From Podaxis mareebaensis (Eukaryota > Basidiomycota > Agaricomycetes > Agaricales > Agaricaceae), in assembly GCA_018524725.1 (NCBI GenBank), contig JAEUWP010000388.1:1-64000 (forward strand): DNA of 64,000 nucleotides, read 5' to 3'. Below the pieces are notes generated by a model. It was not told the DNA's origin, made no database searches, and saw only the letters and a program-made list of their open reading frames with translations. Below, in pieces: positions 31,390 through 43,631 of this stretch (position 1 is its first letter; the number at the start of each line of letters is the position of its first letter). The translations under genes were made by a program, and so were the position numbers.

Positions 31390-33887
31390 ATGGACCAAGA
31401 CTACATTATGGCAAGTCTCCCACCTTAATCTGAATCCTTCTAATGACCACGCCAATATAGGACTCATGTCAACAAAAGTCACATCAAGACACAATAGCCA
31501 CGGGACAAGCACAACCCCGTCCAAACTCAGCCACCACTCACATCCTCGCTGATCCCACTACTCCTAGTTCCCCTGCTCCTGATATACCCCAGCCCCCTTC
31601 CTCTTCCTCTTTCACTGTTACCACCAACTCGTCTACAAATCAACCCTCCCACGTTCATTCCGCCAGTCGTGCCACTTCGAGCCAGACTCAACAGAGTATG
31701 CCGAAAGCGGAATCGAAGCCACTCGGGCGAACGCAGACCTTAGACTCCTTGGGGGCTACGCCATCCTTTGGTGCCGGCGACGGCGACGTGTTTTTCAGCT
31801 ATACCTCTCCAAACGCTGGATCTACCGGCTCTTCAGTGTTTGAGCCTCGGGGTAATTCGGCTGAGTTCAACAATGTCAACGACGATGACAATGATAGCGA
31901 CGATATTGATGTTGACGCCGATATCGAGGTGGATGATGTTGATGAATGGGAAGACGGCACCCAACCTCTAGAATTAGAGGACCACGATGGAGATATCTCT
32001 ATGGGTGAACCTCAAAGCCCAAGTTCCCAACCTCAACAACAACCAGTACGCTTGCCACACTATGTGACTGATTTTAGACTTACCATTGCATGACTCGCAT
32101 TTCCACAGGTTACCGTCACCACGGCGCCACTCCAACCCAACCCCACCTCGTCCACACTCGACGTGTCCACAGACGTAAACTCCACCAACCACAGGTATCC
32201 ATCACCCGTCCCAACCGAACCCGAAGACCCAGATCCGGAATACATCTCCAACCAACTCGCAAAACAAAAAATCAAAGTTCGGGATTATGCAATGTACCCT
32301 CCCTACACTACGTCCTCGTCACTGCCTACCACCACTACTATACCGTCCTCTACGCACCCCACTCCAAACGCCAACTCGGACTCAAATTCAAATCCCAACC
32401 CAAATACCAGCAACAACTCAAACCCAAACGCTCAAATACCCCTCACACCAGAACTCTTCGACCCTTACAAAGCACTCGGCGAATTCGAATACCGACTCCG
32501 CCAAAACCCGCGCACACTTCCCATTCCCGGAAAAACTCTCCGGAGATTAATCGAAATCGGATGGATAAGCATGGACGAAGTCGCTAAACGCTGCAGTGCT
32601 GATGATATCAAAAATCTCGAAGAGTTCGATGAGAGGAATAGGGTGAGGGCGGTCAGGTTGGTTGGGGTTGCTCAGGCGCGTGTGAGGGATTTAGGCTTGG
32701 ATTATTCCGAGTCTGTAGGCGTGGGTGTGGGTGGTAATGATAGTGGTGTGGGCATGATAGAGGGATGGGGATTCAATCCTGACGGGTCGTATCCTTATCT
32801 TACGCTCAGGTACACTCACGTACCTACATACACGGAGCGTGATGAACTCGTGCACGGTGTACGACCGTTGTTCCTTATCGTGGATCGTGTGGTGCGGATG
32901 GCGATGGCTATGGAACGGGAGAGGGAGAGGGAGAGATTGGAAGCGGAGGAGGCGTTGCGGAAAAGACGGGAGGATGAATTGGAGAAGGAGACGGAGGATG
33001 CGGAGAGGGTTGAGAAGGAGATGAAACAGGAGAGGGAGAAAGAGGAGAGGGAGAGGGAAAGAGAGGAAGCGAGGAAGAGTGTTGGTGCTTGGGTTGCTGC
33101 GACTGGGAATGTTAGTACCGGCGCCAATGCGAGTGCTGGAACGATTAGGATTCCACCTCGTTCGCAACCGCAAGTTGATACATCGGCGGTACCGTTGTCG
33201 ACGTCGAAGAAGAGGTCACCGCATCAGGCTTGGGCGAATGATGATGGTGTATGCGAGAACGACGAGGAAGACGGGGATAGCGAAGCGAAGCGTTTGAGAT
33301 TGGCAAGGTCACAGTCGGAAACTTGGTACGAACAAGAACGGCGGTTACAACAAAAGCAACAAACCGACTCTCAGAAACCACCACTACCACAATCCACGTC
33401 TTCTTCTCAATCCCAATCGCCGTTCAAATTCCAACCGCAACCCCAATTCCAATCCCAACCTCGTTCACACTCTCAATCCCCACGCAAATTCCCCCCTACA
33501 CACTCCCGTTCCCAATCGCAACCCACAAACTTTATTCCACCAGAGAAGCAATACCCAGCTCCGCTTTCGGCGTACGATCCACAGCTATATCCGGACGCGG
33601 CGAGTGTGATTGAGAGTCAGAGTCAGTCTCAAGGTGGACGCCCGGGGTATTATCGCGAAGATACGCCTTCCGGTTCTGAATCTGGGTCTCAGCAACACAA
33701 TGGGGAGGGTGGGCAAGGCGGTAGTAGCAATAGTACCTCTGGTGTTGGACGTGGAATTGGTTTGGGTGCGAATGGGGAGGTTTTGGAAGGCGAGGAAGAT
33801 CCGAGGCCGAATGCACTTAAGAGGAGTCCGAAGAAGGGTGTGAAAAGGGGGTTGACTAGGGGAAGGACATTGGTTCAGATTTGTTGA
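31390..33887 (+). CDS. Uncharacterised low-complexity/coiled-coil protein
   Basis: I do not recognise a family. Model: exon 1 31390-31410 (MDQDYIM) with a probable GC-AG intron, exon 2 31461-32045, exon 3 32109-33887, about 794 aa. If the short first exon is wrong, translation could start at 31698. The first 200 residues are Ser/Thr/Pro-rich and then strongly acidic (DDDNDSDDIDVDAD). A compact part around FDPYKALGEFEYRLRQNP and LPIPGKTLRRLIEIGWI looks folded and is the best probe for homologues. A long Glu/Arg coiled coil follows (MERERERERLEAEEALRKR), then a Ser/Gln/Pro-rich region and a basic tail (SPKKGVKRGLTRGR). This layout suggests a nuclear or scaffold protein, but that is only inference. 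Confidence 0.75.
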
Positions 33888-36670
33888 GCTGCGGTCGTTG
33901 TGGGTGGTTATGTGTAGATTTTATTCTTTGTTAAACCTCGGCTCGATTTTTTTGGTTGGTCCTCACCCCTTCTCTCTCCCTTTGGACGATGGGACGCTGT
34001 ACACTTTGTTGTATGATTTTGAGGAGGAATGTATATAGTGTGGCACTATCGGCTCTAAAGCAGCTGTCACGTCTGGCGTGAGATCAGACGATATTTTTCT
34101 GCTCGACCGGTTCGAGGTTACCTGCTGCGGCCGCAGCACTGATTGGTGGTATAATCTCCTGATAGTTGTGGTTCTGATCTCGCGTAGTCAAACTCTTTAG
34201 TGTCTTTGTGTAATACCTATCCGATGGAGACATGATTCGGTAGCTTACATAATATAGCTAAGGCTTGTGAACCTTATCTGGTGCCTAATGGTCCCCCTAC
34301 CGCTTTCTTCACCACAACCCGCATGGCAAGCCCATCCCGCTTCCCAGCGCAATTGCGATGTCCTTTTTTTTCGCGAGCTCTTCTCCGGAGGCTGTCCTTT
34401 AATATGCCAGTAGTCGAAACTCTTCCACCAGAGACGTTTTCCCTTGTATTCCAGCACGCGGCTGCACCACCCTGTCCCTCTTTGGCGGCGAGTCACTTCC
34501 CTGAATACGAATCCGGGTAACTCGTACGGTAAAAGTTCTTGAGCCACCTTCGGAGAACCGCATAGCTGGGATTCTGCAAGATTGCTTTGGGGACGTGAAG
34601 GGACTGGCATTTCATTTGGAGTTGTCCTTCACCCGCTGCGATCCCGGGAAAGCGGTTCTCTGAGAACGTAAAGACCTTCCACATCCATCAGTTCTCCCCG
34701 GTTTATTGAAGTCTCGGTCTGGAGATGGTGTTAGAGTTTGAGTCGAGACTCAGAGAAATCCGGGGACGCATCGGAGATGGCTGCACAGATTCTCCGGCAG
34801 AACCGAGAGGGGGAGCCGGTGGATTATTTAGGAAGACTAGGAACTTGGATTGGCAATAGATAATGCGGTTCGTTTCCTTGGGATTAAAAAGGTTTGGACT
34901 CGAGATAGGACTTGCGTTTTGAGGTAGATCATTGTAGCCGTCCGGGAGGTGCAGAATTCGAGAGTCAACTGTCCGTCGGATAATCAAACCCGAAAAATCT
35001 CTCTCCTTGTGTTATTAACTATTAGACTATTAAGATTTTCCTTCAAGCCCATGAACTGTAGCCGAAATTTGGTGCGGCCAACACCGATGGTGTGTCTCAC
35101 GGTTATACATTCATAAGTAGGCCCATGGGGTGAAAGAGTTTATTCCAATTTTCTGCCTTCTCTGATCCCTACACAGGCATTCCCAAGGTTTTCATATTGG
35201 ATCTCGCGGCAACCCCCTCTGGACTGAGTCATGGAGACGCGTCGGACACCAGAGGATCATAGCCAAGAGTCGCAGTTTACACATGAAGCATAACCCTCAG
35301 CCCTCCATAGCGCTCAGCGCTAAGCACGGCCAACGTGTGGTACCTGGCCGCTGGCCATTGGCGTTCTTCTTGCTGCCTTGCTAGCCCGTCTTTACACAAG
35401 CGTGCGGGACTCGATCGACTGGGAGGGACACTCGCTCTGGGACCTGGACTCCGGACTGGCTTGGAAATGACTACCCAACATTGCCGCTTGCGCCGTCATC
35501 ATCGGACTGGGCCTCACTTTCTGCATAGAGCTTAAAGAACTTACATTGTGCGCTGCACACTGGTGCATTGGACAAATGACTGGAACCTGCGGACTTGGTG
35601 AGTTCAACTCTCAATTCTGATGGGATGATGGATTTACTCATACAAACGGCACGAAGTATATATGGCTTCTTGGGTCATGGCGCTTGCACATGCGGCGATG
35701 AACACGGGTTGTAGAGTCCACACCGAGAGAGGTTGGTCCAACCAATAACCTCATTATCACATTGTGTTTCAGGTCTGGAGGTGGGCTTGACGTGCAAGCT
35801 AATACGGACTGCAAGGGATTGAATATGACGGTGCATAATGACTCTAATATCGACCGCAGCAGCAGCAATGTGTTCCAGCCGTCCTCGCGTATATGTTCTC
35901 ATGCTATGGCTCGTATTTTTATCACTTCATATGAACAGCATCAAGGAGAAATTCATCCGCAACATGCTGGTTTCCTCCCAGAATAGTCCTTGTCGTAGCA
36001 TATTGATGCACAAAGGGGGGGAGGACGCACGTGTTCTGTAAGCTACTCCATTTCATAAACGTTGCGATACCTGTACGATACAGCGCTATATCTTCCCAAG
36101 GGCGCCCGACTCGGAGAAGATGGGATCCCATAAGCGCGTGCCTTGCGAATGCGATCCGACCGAACCTCTTAGGTTGATTCTCGACCTCCATGCCCATAAC
36201 AGCTTCTCTCCATGGCCCCTTCCCTCCTGTCTCCTGTTGATCTGTCCGAGGGCGTAGGTAGAAGAGACAAGACCGCAAACCAGCATTGTTAATGTCGGTG
36301 CCTGCATCGAGCTACTCTCGGAAACGTCTTTGTTGCTTTGCTCTCTTAGTCAATAAAGCGCATTGCCAGTATCGCGCACAGCTTCCTCACTCATTCGCTT
36401 CTCCTACCGTCTCTCCTGCCGCCGTTGCATCAAACAAGTCGCAGGTCTCGGAAATGAACACCCAGATATCTATGATTGGTGCTCGCTCGTACCACCTTCC
36501 CGGGTTTTCACCCCGTGTGGGAGAAGTTATGACACTCATAGGATCATCCCCTAAGCCTCGAAGACGTTACCAGGTCGCTTCGTTCATCTATTTGCTGGGT
36601 CCTCAAATAGGATCCCCCGAGACACCCTTTCGACGAACAACTAGAAGATTCCTATCCTCACCCTTATTTC
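33888..36670. other. Gene-poor interval
   Basis: About 2.8 kb with only short, non-overlapping open frames on both strands. One plus-strand stretch at about 34,400-34,510 begins LPPETFSLVFQHA, resembling the start of an F-box, but it is not followed by a supported gene. No tRNA, rRNA, terminal repeat or transposase sequence is seen. Confidence 0.45.
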
Positions 36671-39011
36671 ATGACGTCTAACGAATCCACAGACAACACC
36701 ACGAAAATCACGGACGTTATAGCTGGACCCAACTACCTTCAGACAAGCCCTCAGCCACTGTGTGGGGCCACAACATCAACTGCGGTCGACATTGAACAAA
36801 CGCCTGTTGAGGATGACCCTCGTCAATGGCCAAACCTTCGAAAAGTACGTGCTTTAAGCCGAACAAACGTTAATGTTACAATCAACCCTCTGTTGGTACA
36901 CTTAGTATTTTAGCCTATTTTTAATCACTATGGCATCTACGATTGCCGGATTCTCTGGGAATATTGAAAACCGTGCGTTATCGACACAAGAGTGTTAACT
37001 TTGTGGGGGACTAAAGACCTGCCTAGCTGCCGTCGAAGAAATGGAACGGGAGCTTGGTGCTACAAGCGATCAATTTAGCCTGAGCTTGTCGATGTTCATC
37101 CTCACACAAGGATTGACGCCGCTGGCCTGGTGCGCAATTAGCGAGGTCAAGGGAAGGAAGGTATGTGTTCTCCGCCTTTCCCTTGTATCGAACTCAAAGT
37201 TGATCACCTTGCAGCTAGTGTATCTAATTTCATTGGCACTCTTTACAATTGCATCAATTGTTATTGCGGTCAGTAAACACATTGCACTGTAGGTCTGTTT
37301 TCCAACCTTTCAGGAAATCTATTCAAACTTTCCTCAGAATTATTGCGTTTCGGGCTGTCCAAGCTGCAGGGTATGAGGTATCGCGTGCGTACCTTGCAAT
37401 ACCCCTGGCTCAACTTCCTTGTCCAGGTCGAGTGCAGTTATTGCCATCGGAACGGCAACTCTCACTGATATTTTTGAGCCCCAAGAGCGCGGAACGAAGG
37501 TGCGTGTCCAAGTAGTCAACCATCCTACCTAGGGACTAATGCTAGCTTTGCGCGGTCCTATAGCTCGGTATATATTACATTTCTCCTTTCCTCGGTCCTG
37601 TGAGTGCAATTCTTTTGTTCCATCTGTGAAAGAAAATAGTCACCTGCGCACCCCGTTTCAGGCAATTGGCCCTATACTTGGTGGTGCTCTAACGACAGGC
37701 TTTGGTTGGCGTTCAATATTCTGGTTCCTTAGCATTGTTTCGGGAACGAGTTGGTTCTCGTTCCTGTGTTTCTTTCACGAGACGTTCCGCAAGGGACGGA
37801 GTCTAACCTACCAGGACGCCCTCAAGCAACGTCTGAAGGGCTTCGGAGAGATCACTGGCAGCAAGGTTACCGCTTCGAGCCTCCCTACTCCAATCGCTGT
37901 CCATCTCACACGTGTAGATCTCGAAGAAGCTAAAGCAATACCTCCCCTCGTGATTCCAACCGCTGATGTGAATTTACGTTTGAAGGACGTCAATCCTCTG
38001 AAGCCTATTTGGGCTGTCCTACGGCGTGTCAATAACCTAGCCATATTCTTTGCGTCTGGTGAGTTAGATGAACTACCAGTGCACAAGCCCGCCTTCATTG
38101 GTACCTCCCCAAGGGCTCATGTTCGCCCTAATTTTTTTAATCAGCTATATAAGCGCACGGACGCTTAGTATATTCTATAATCTTGACCCCCTGATGATCG
38201 GTGTGGTGGCCATCGCCGTCGGCTCTGGTGCGCCTCATCCCGTCCTTTTGTACGCACTACACCGACCTCCTTCGTACCGTGTAGGGTGTGTCACAGGTAG
38301 TCTTTTGGGGGGGCGCTGGTCTGACTACAAGCTTGCCCAGCTCAAGGAAGCCAATGGAGGTAAAAGCTGTCCCGAGGTGAGATGTTCTCGGCTCCTGGAG
38401 GACACCGGCATTCTAACCTACTCCTAGATGAGGCTTAAGAGCACGATACCTGGTGTGTGCTTGCTGCCTCCATTTATTCTAGGCCTTGGATGGGCTTCCC
38501 ATGGCCGAGTTCACGTCGCTTTAACTTCTGCGTTGCTTTTTGGGTCGGGTTTTTCCACTGTGTATGCATCCCCGATCAACTTCACTTGTTAAGTTGCCGT
38601 TCTCATATCATGAATGCTTAGCTGGACGTATTCAAGTGCGTTGGCGTACCTTGTCGACGCGAACAACGGCAGACCAGCGACCGCAATCGCTGTTGGTTCT
38701 ATGTTTCGCGGAATCCTTGCTTTCATTGCGATAGAGATCGCCGTACCTATTCAGGTCTGTTTATTGGTATGCACCGCTTACCATTACGGACTCATCTCAT
38801 CTTCATTCTTAGGTTGGTATTGGAAGCGGTAAGTCTTCGCTGTCGGAAGTACCTACAACTTTCTGACTTGAATGTCTTAGGCTGGTTATACACTATCTGG
38901 TCGATCCTCATGGCGTTGAGTGGTATTATGATTATCATAGTTTTACTGAAAGGCGAAGGATGGCGTAAATCTGTGGAACAGCACGAAGCGCACCCAAATA
39001 ATGGTAATTAG
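36671..39011 (+). CDS. Major facilitator superfamily transporter (DHA1-like drug:H+ antiporter type)
   Basis: A 14-exon model of 531 aa in which every junction keeps frame. The exons are 36671-36844, 36906-36972, 37027-37160, 37215-37288, 37338-37370, 37427-37499, 37564-37599, 37662-38058, 38114-38227, 38297-38376, 38428-38561, 38622-38754, 38813-38828 (16 nt) and 38881-39011. The soluble N-terminus ends DPRQWPNLRK, followed by helix 1 (YFSLFLITMASTIAGFSG). The MFS motif A region is WCAISEVKGRK, motif B/C regions are FRAVQAAG and YYISPFLGPAIGPILGG, and a central loop of about 90 residues splits two sets of six helices. It ends with KGEGWRKSVEQHE. Substrate unknown; relatives export drugs or polyamines. 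No partner gene is adjacent. Confidence 0.88.
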
Positions 39012-39595
39012 AGGGTCAACTCGCTTTGGTTCCTTCTGCATGACAACCTTTACATTATACATATCGCCAGTGTGTCCAGAGCGCTGGCCATTACTGTATC
39101 TCATTTTTATAGCACTTCCATTAGGTGTAGTAAGTTTTTGCAATCATATCAGTAGATCATCTAACTAACAACAGCAAGAATCAACTCACTTGAATACCGC
39201 CTCCAAAACCTTCTTGCTGTCCACATCCTTCCACAAAGTGCACCCAAGCGACTGTATATCGATCGAACGCGTCGCATCATAATGCCCTTCTCATCGCATT
39301 TGTAACTTACGAGGCCACAGTCCCCTTTCTGGGACCCTTGTCCCTGATGCAATGACGCCATGGGTGACCTTGCCTCGGAAGGTTTCCGTGTGTTCATGAT
39401 GGTGGTGGTAGAAGTTCAATACTGCTGTCCTGTATCTCGAGTGCATGTACGACGAGTCTGGAACCTCTTTAAACGTTCAAAGAATCTGCGTATGCACAGG
39501 TTTGCTCCTATCACAACTCTCCTCCTACTCACTTACACTGCGACCCAGATGCTACCTTGCTGGCGCCATCCTGAAACTAGGCAAAGCAAAAACCA
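39012..39595. other. Spacer
   Basis: Between the transporter stop and a 5-oxoprolinase relic. No supported feature. Confidence 0.4.
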
Positions 39596-39812
39596 TCTAA
39601 CGTATCGTCAATCATGGCCGCTGGATCCACATTCTCTTCACGCGTACTTGACCGCTCCAATACATACAACGGCATCTCGGAATCCACTTGGCCAGGTTCA
39701 TCAAATATACACTGCAGTGAACCGGGCTTGAGTGGGTCGGCGGTTTCGTTGTGGGCGGATTCGCCAAGTATATCAAAGATTTTGCTTGTGTCACAAGCCT
39801 AGAGGGATGTGA
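39596..39812 (-). pseudogene. 5-oxoprolinase (HyuA part) relic 1
   Basis: The minus strand reads SKIFDILGESAHNE, then CIFDEPGQVD, PLYVLERS and AAMIDDT. These line up in order with [32 protein letters not shown] and AIVIDDTQT in the last exon of the gene at 47266-50400. About 65 residues are recognisable. It is isolated, with no start and no preceding exons in place. Confidence 0.8.
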
Positions 39813-39969
39813 GGATTAGATGAACGAGATGACGATTACAGTTAGCGGTATTAAGTGCTGAGGGGTTTCATATCAAGTCGTCTCATCACTAAGACTACGA
39901 CAATTCATACACCGTGCGTGTGGGATCGGGGTAATTATACGATTACTCCGCATTCGGTTCACCGAACAT

Positions 39970-41930
39970 TACAAGGCGCATTTCATATCAGACATACAAA
40001 ATAAAGAAACAAATAGCGAATTTCGGAATTCATTAACAATACCTTCTTGGTCTTCAGCACGTGTGGTCCGATCAACCGTTGAGGGGGACCCTTCGAGGTG
40101 CGTCTCTACACAAATGGTCAGAACGGGATCGCAATATGACGGGCACATGCTAAAACTTGCTTCGTAAGAGCGTGCGGCGGTACCAGTGGAGAGCGTAAGG
40201 CTTGAATTCGCGCTTAATGATTGTTTCATCAAGGAAAAACTCGACAGAACGGCTTGTATCCTTAAGAAAATCTCCAAACGAAGCATGAGAGAACCACACA
40301 ATGCTCTCTACTAGCATCGGATTGCTTTGGAATGTGGAGGACTGAGTGTAACTTCTGAAAGAAGCGATAAAAAGAGCGTCGACTAAGACAAAGGAAGTTC
40401 GCCTGGGTCTGTGCAGAGAACTGGTGGCTACGCATGAAAATAGAGAACCCAAATATGCACAATGCGATTACAGGGCCAGGGCCATCTTTTGGGACATCGG
40501 AAGGATGCGATGGTACAGGAGATCAAGTGCCTGCAATGGATTGACCGGTCCTGGTGCAACAACGGAGGCTCGAAGGAATTCGATGCATGCTTTCAGTTGA
40601 CTTCGGGTCACTGCGGTCCTTGTCCCCCACAAAACCCAAAGCCGTGGAAACGGAAGCGGAATAGCCAGAGGCCGTATAAGCGAGTTGCCGCAGGTCTGCT
40701 GAGGGCGGCCATACTTCAGGAGGGCGATCGCGGTATTTCCGACAAATGGCATTAACCCATCGCAGAGGACGCGATACACATCGCCCTGCGCTTTGCCGTC
40801 GACCGACAACTCCTCACGGATACAACATAGAAGTCTAGGTCTGGAAGCAGGAACTTGAGATGCCACTCAGGCCGACCCCAAACTAACCAGAGAATAGGGA
40901 AGTTTTTCGCCAAGCAGACATGGCCGCTGATGAGCTGGATAAACTCGCACTATTCTTCTTCGCCAAGCTGCTCATCCAATCCATCTAAGATGGTCAGTAA
41001 GGGTTGCTGAAGACTGGATGGTCGGGTCGTCGCAAGCTGAGAGGGTTGAATAATCAACTGCTTAAACTGGGTTCGAATGTTCTTCTCAAGGATCCTCGAA
41101 CCATCAGCAAAACGGTGAGTGATTATGCGTTTGTAATCATCATAAGCACAGGCCGGTTGGTGGGCAATCGTAGGGATTACGCGATATGGGTCATTCCGTT
41201 GATTGAGCCTGGAGAAGATGAATGCAACACTGAGTCGTTCGGTCTCGTTGCAGTCCTCGGCGACTGGCTGCACTACTGCAGACTTGCCGACACCAGCCTG
41301 CGGGCCCGAGAATCCAAATCATTCTCCATTGGCGATTGCAGTCGGATAGCCAGGACATTCGGGAGGAGGGTATCTCGCTGGGGAGTCGAACTACTATCCG
41401 GTATCCTCTTTGTATTGAGGAGTTGAATCGCCGCAACACATCTGGTCAGCAATTATCGGCACGACTAACGACAAATGTACCTGTGCTGCCGGAGTTGATA
41501 ACTTGGATCATCTGCTCTGCCATAACGGAGTTTTGAAATAGCAGGTGGTGAGCATTGTGAAAGAAGATAAAGGCTGAGGGAGCAGTTTGAGATTGCAAAC
41601 TCGAGGCGTCGTTCATGCGTGATTCATGTGCAGGTGGAGAGGTGTTGTCAGGGTTGTTGGGCGCTTGTTGTCCAGGGGTGCTCGCAGTAGGTGTTGTTTG
41701 AATTACTAAATTGGAGACGGTGTTTCCTGATTCAGTTTTTCGGACGATGGTTTGCGCCTCTCGCCATTGGATACAACGGACCTGATAGTTTTAAGAAGGG
41801 CCTTGTCAAGGCCAAGGATGTCAAAACGTGGTTGCCAGTGCGGAAGAAACTGAAGGAATCCGACTCATCACTGTGGGCTTAGACGTGTCCGCAAAATGCT
41901 TCCTGCCCTCAAGGCTAGATCTCCACCCTA
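39970..41930 (-). pseudogene. NACHT NTPase relic, relative of the gene at 55,473-57,763
   Basis: Minus-strand pieces in several frames align in order with the NACHT gene at 55-57 kb. They are SGSTG near 41,480; MSWLSDCNRQWRMIWILGPAG followed by a frameshifted Walker A near 41,300; FSRLNQRNDPYRVIPTIAHQ; LLTILDGLDE (Walker B) near 40,980; SFGDFLKDTSRSVEFFLDE near 40,250; and the tail TTRAEDQEGIVNEFR near 40,060. Frameshifts and stops break it at many points, so no intact protein can be made. It sits between fragments of 5-oxoprolinase copies on the same strand. Confidence 0.88.
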
Positions 41931-42535
41931 TCAACCTATCCAAACGCCATGTCTTCGTTGTGCGTATTCATGGAACCTCCTACCCCATGGACCTCATTTA
42001 GGTCCACCGGAACCCGTACAAAGTATGTTTTCCTTGACATCCAGTCGTATTCAAGAACACTCCTACTACTTAGATATTCTTGTCGTGCTTTCAGGAGCTC
42101 AGAGGCCACATCCAGTATGAATACGATCCACTCTATGATAGTCATGACCACTACCTCCGTTCGGCTTCTATCCAGGATAACATGGGTCAAGGTGAGTGCA
42201 TCATATGAACCATCAAGGTCCAAAAAGCTTCAAATTCATAGCTCACCCGATCATCTGCCTTTCCGTCCAAAGAACTGGTCGAAATATTGATACCAGTTAC
42301 GCACTCAATATGGGCAACATGCTGGAGGCGCCATACCAGCGATAAGTAACAACTGCTCTAACTCGGAAGGTTCGAGAGCCAAGGAAGTGTTCATTCACTT
42401 GGTAACATGCATGAGACGAGCGCGCTAGCCCTCTATGAACGGTTATCCGAAAACATTTTCCATGTCTTCGAGATTCGCCTATGTACCCCATAAACATCAA
42501 TCGATTCGTATACGGAAATGCAGAGCACATGTAGT
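41931..42535. other. Degenerate interval between relics
   Basis: Only shifting short frames on both strands. The plus strand near 41,940-42,190 has protein-like pieces (RHVFVVRIHGTSYP, CFQELRGHIQYEYDPLYDSHDH) broken by stops. It may be an unrecognised dead gene, but I cannot name it. Confidence 0.35.
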
Positions 42536-42539
42536 AATG

Positions 42540-42720
42540 ACATACCAAATTTCTTAAACCTTCACCATCAAAAATCCCCCTCCCCCATCCTCCCCCAGCA
42601 CCTCGGCATCACCGGCACCGTCCCATCCTCTACATCGGCACCTTCCCGTGACCCTGTACTCATAAGATTGCCCCTAGTATACTACACCCTCGGGCCAGAT
42701 GATGAGTATCACATGTCCGC
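42540..42720 (-). pseudogene. 5-oxoprolinase relic 2
   Basis: The minus strand contains RGWDGAGDAEVLGE, matching [14 protein letters not shown] of the gene at 47266-50400 (its exon 4), with further weak similarity on both sides and stop codons within. Only about 50 residues remain. Confidence 0.7.
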
Positions 42721-43254
42721 TGACTTGGACGACATTGCAACAAAGTGGCGAAGGACTACAGGTGTTTCAAGTCAAGGACATGTTTTTCTATAAGTCCATA
42801 AGCGGAGGTCTTTATAGTAGGGGCCTTGTTTATGGCTTTCACGACCCAGCGTGTCGTTCATGACTACCCTTGTTGAGACCTCGAGTGGGACTGCTTCCTG
42901 GAGGCATTCGTCTGAGAAACCATTTCGAGAACCAGTTGGGGATCCAGCGTGGATAGTTGAATAGGGACGCGTCAGTGCCTACACGAGCGTACTTATCAAG
43001 CTAAAATGACAGATGTCGATGGTCACGGAGTCGCGACGCCGGTGCGGCGGCCGCGTTATGGCATATCCTTATCTCAAGCAATCTTTGACTACGACCTTGG
43101 CCTATGTCCTCGTCTCCGCCCAGAGCTCGCTCAGAGCACTTCACCTCATTACTCCAAGGACTGCATCCCACAAGTCGCCCGTAATGTTGACTTAATTGAT
43201 AAACGTCGACCTAAAATAGAATGAAGCAACAGGGAACTTGACATATCACGCACC

Positions 43255-43405
43255 TACTTATTCCCACTCGCGTAGCAAGACATCTCTGAGAAATCTGTGA
43301 TATCACCGGAGTCCTTGCCCCGCTGCATTCTAATGCATGCCGCGCTGAAGGAACCGCCTCGCTACGCGCGTGACAGGATATAGATATGTATCATTTACAC
43401 AAATG
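43255..43405 (+). repeat. Decayed segment duplicated at 46,620-46,770 (copy 1)
   Basis: Shares ordered blocks with 46,620-46,770: a ccca-tcgcgtag stretch, agacatctctgagaa, aaggaaccgc, and a tgtatca...gatg/aatg block, over about 130 bp. In the other copy the + strand reads EDISEKLLVYLRYCMPVL in frame; here the frame is broken. Family unknown. Confidence 0.5.
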
Positions 43406-43631
43406 CACTGCTGAACGCAAGGTTCCGACTCCATGGGCTTGGGCAGAACCAGGTGGAGTGGATATTTCCTGTTTGTCGATTGCGGTCCCGACCTTGTTCA
43501 GATGTGGCTCGGTGCCCTTGATGTGATACGTTATTATAAGTCAAGAGTACTTTGTGAATGCAGGGACACCGGAGCAGAGTTCGCCCACTATAACTTATTA
43601 AACTTCTAACGACACGGGTTATCATTTAGCT

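Noticed and set aside
34400..34520. F-box gene start (LPPETFSLVFQHA)
   Set aside because: Only about 13 residues look like an F-box; no continuing frame or splice chain supports a gene.
35335..36307. Several 60-120 aa frames on both strands
   Set aside because: No motif, no consistent splice chain and no paralogue in the window; insufficient support.
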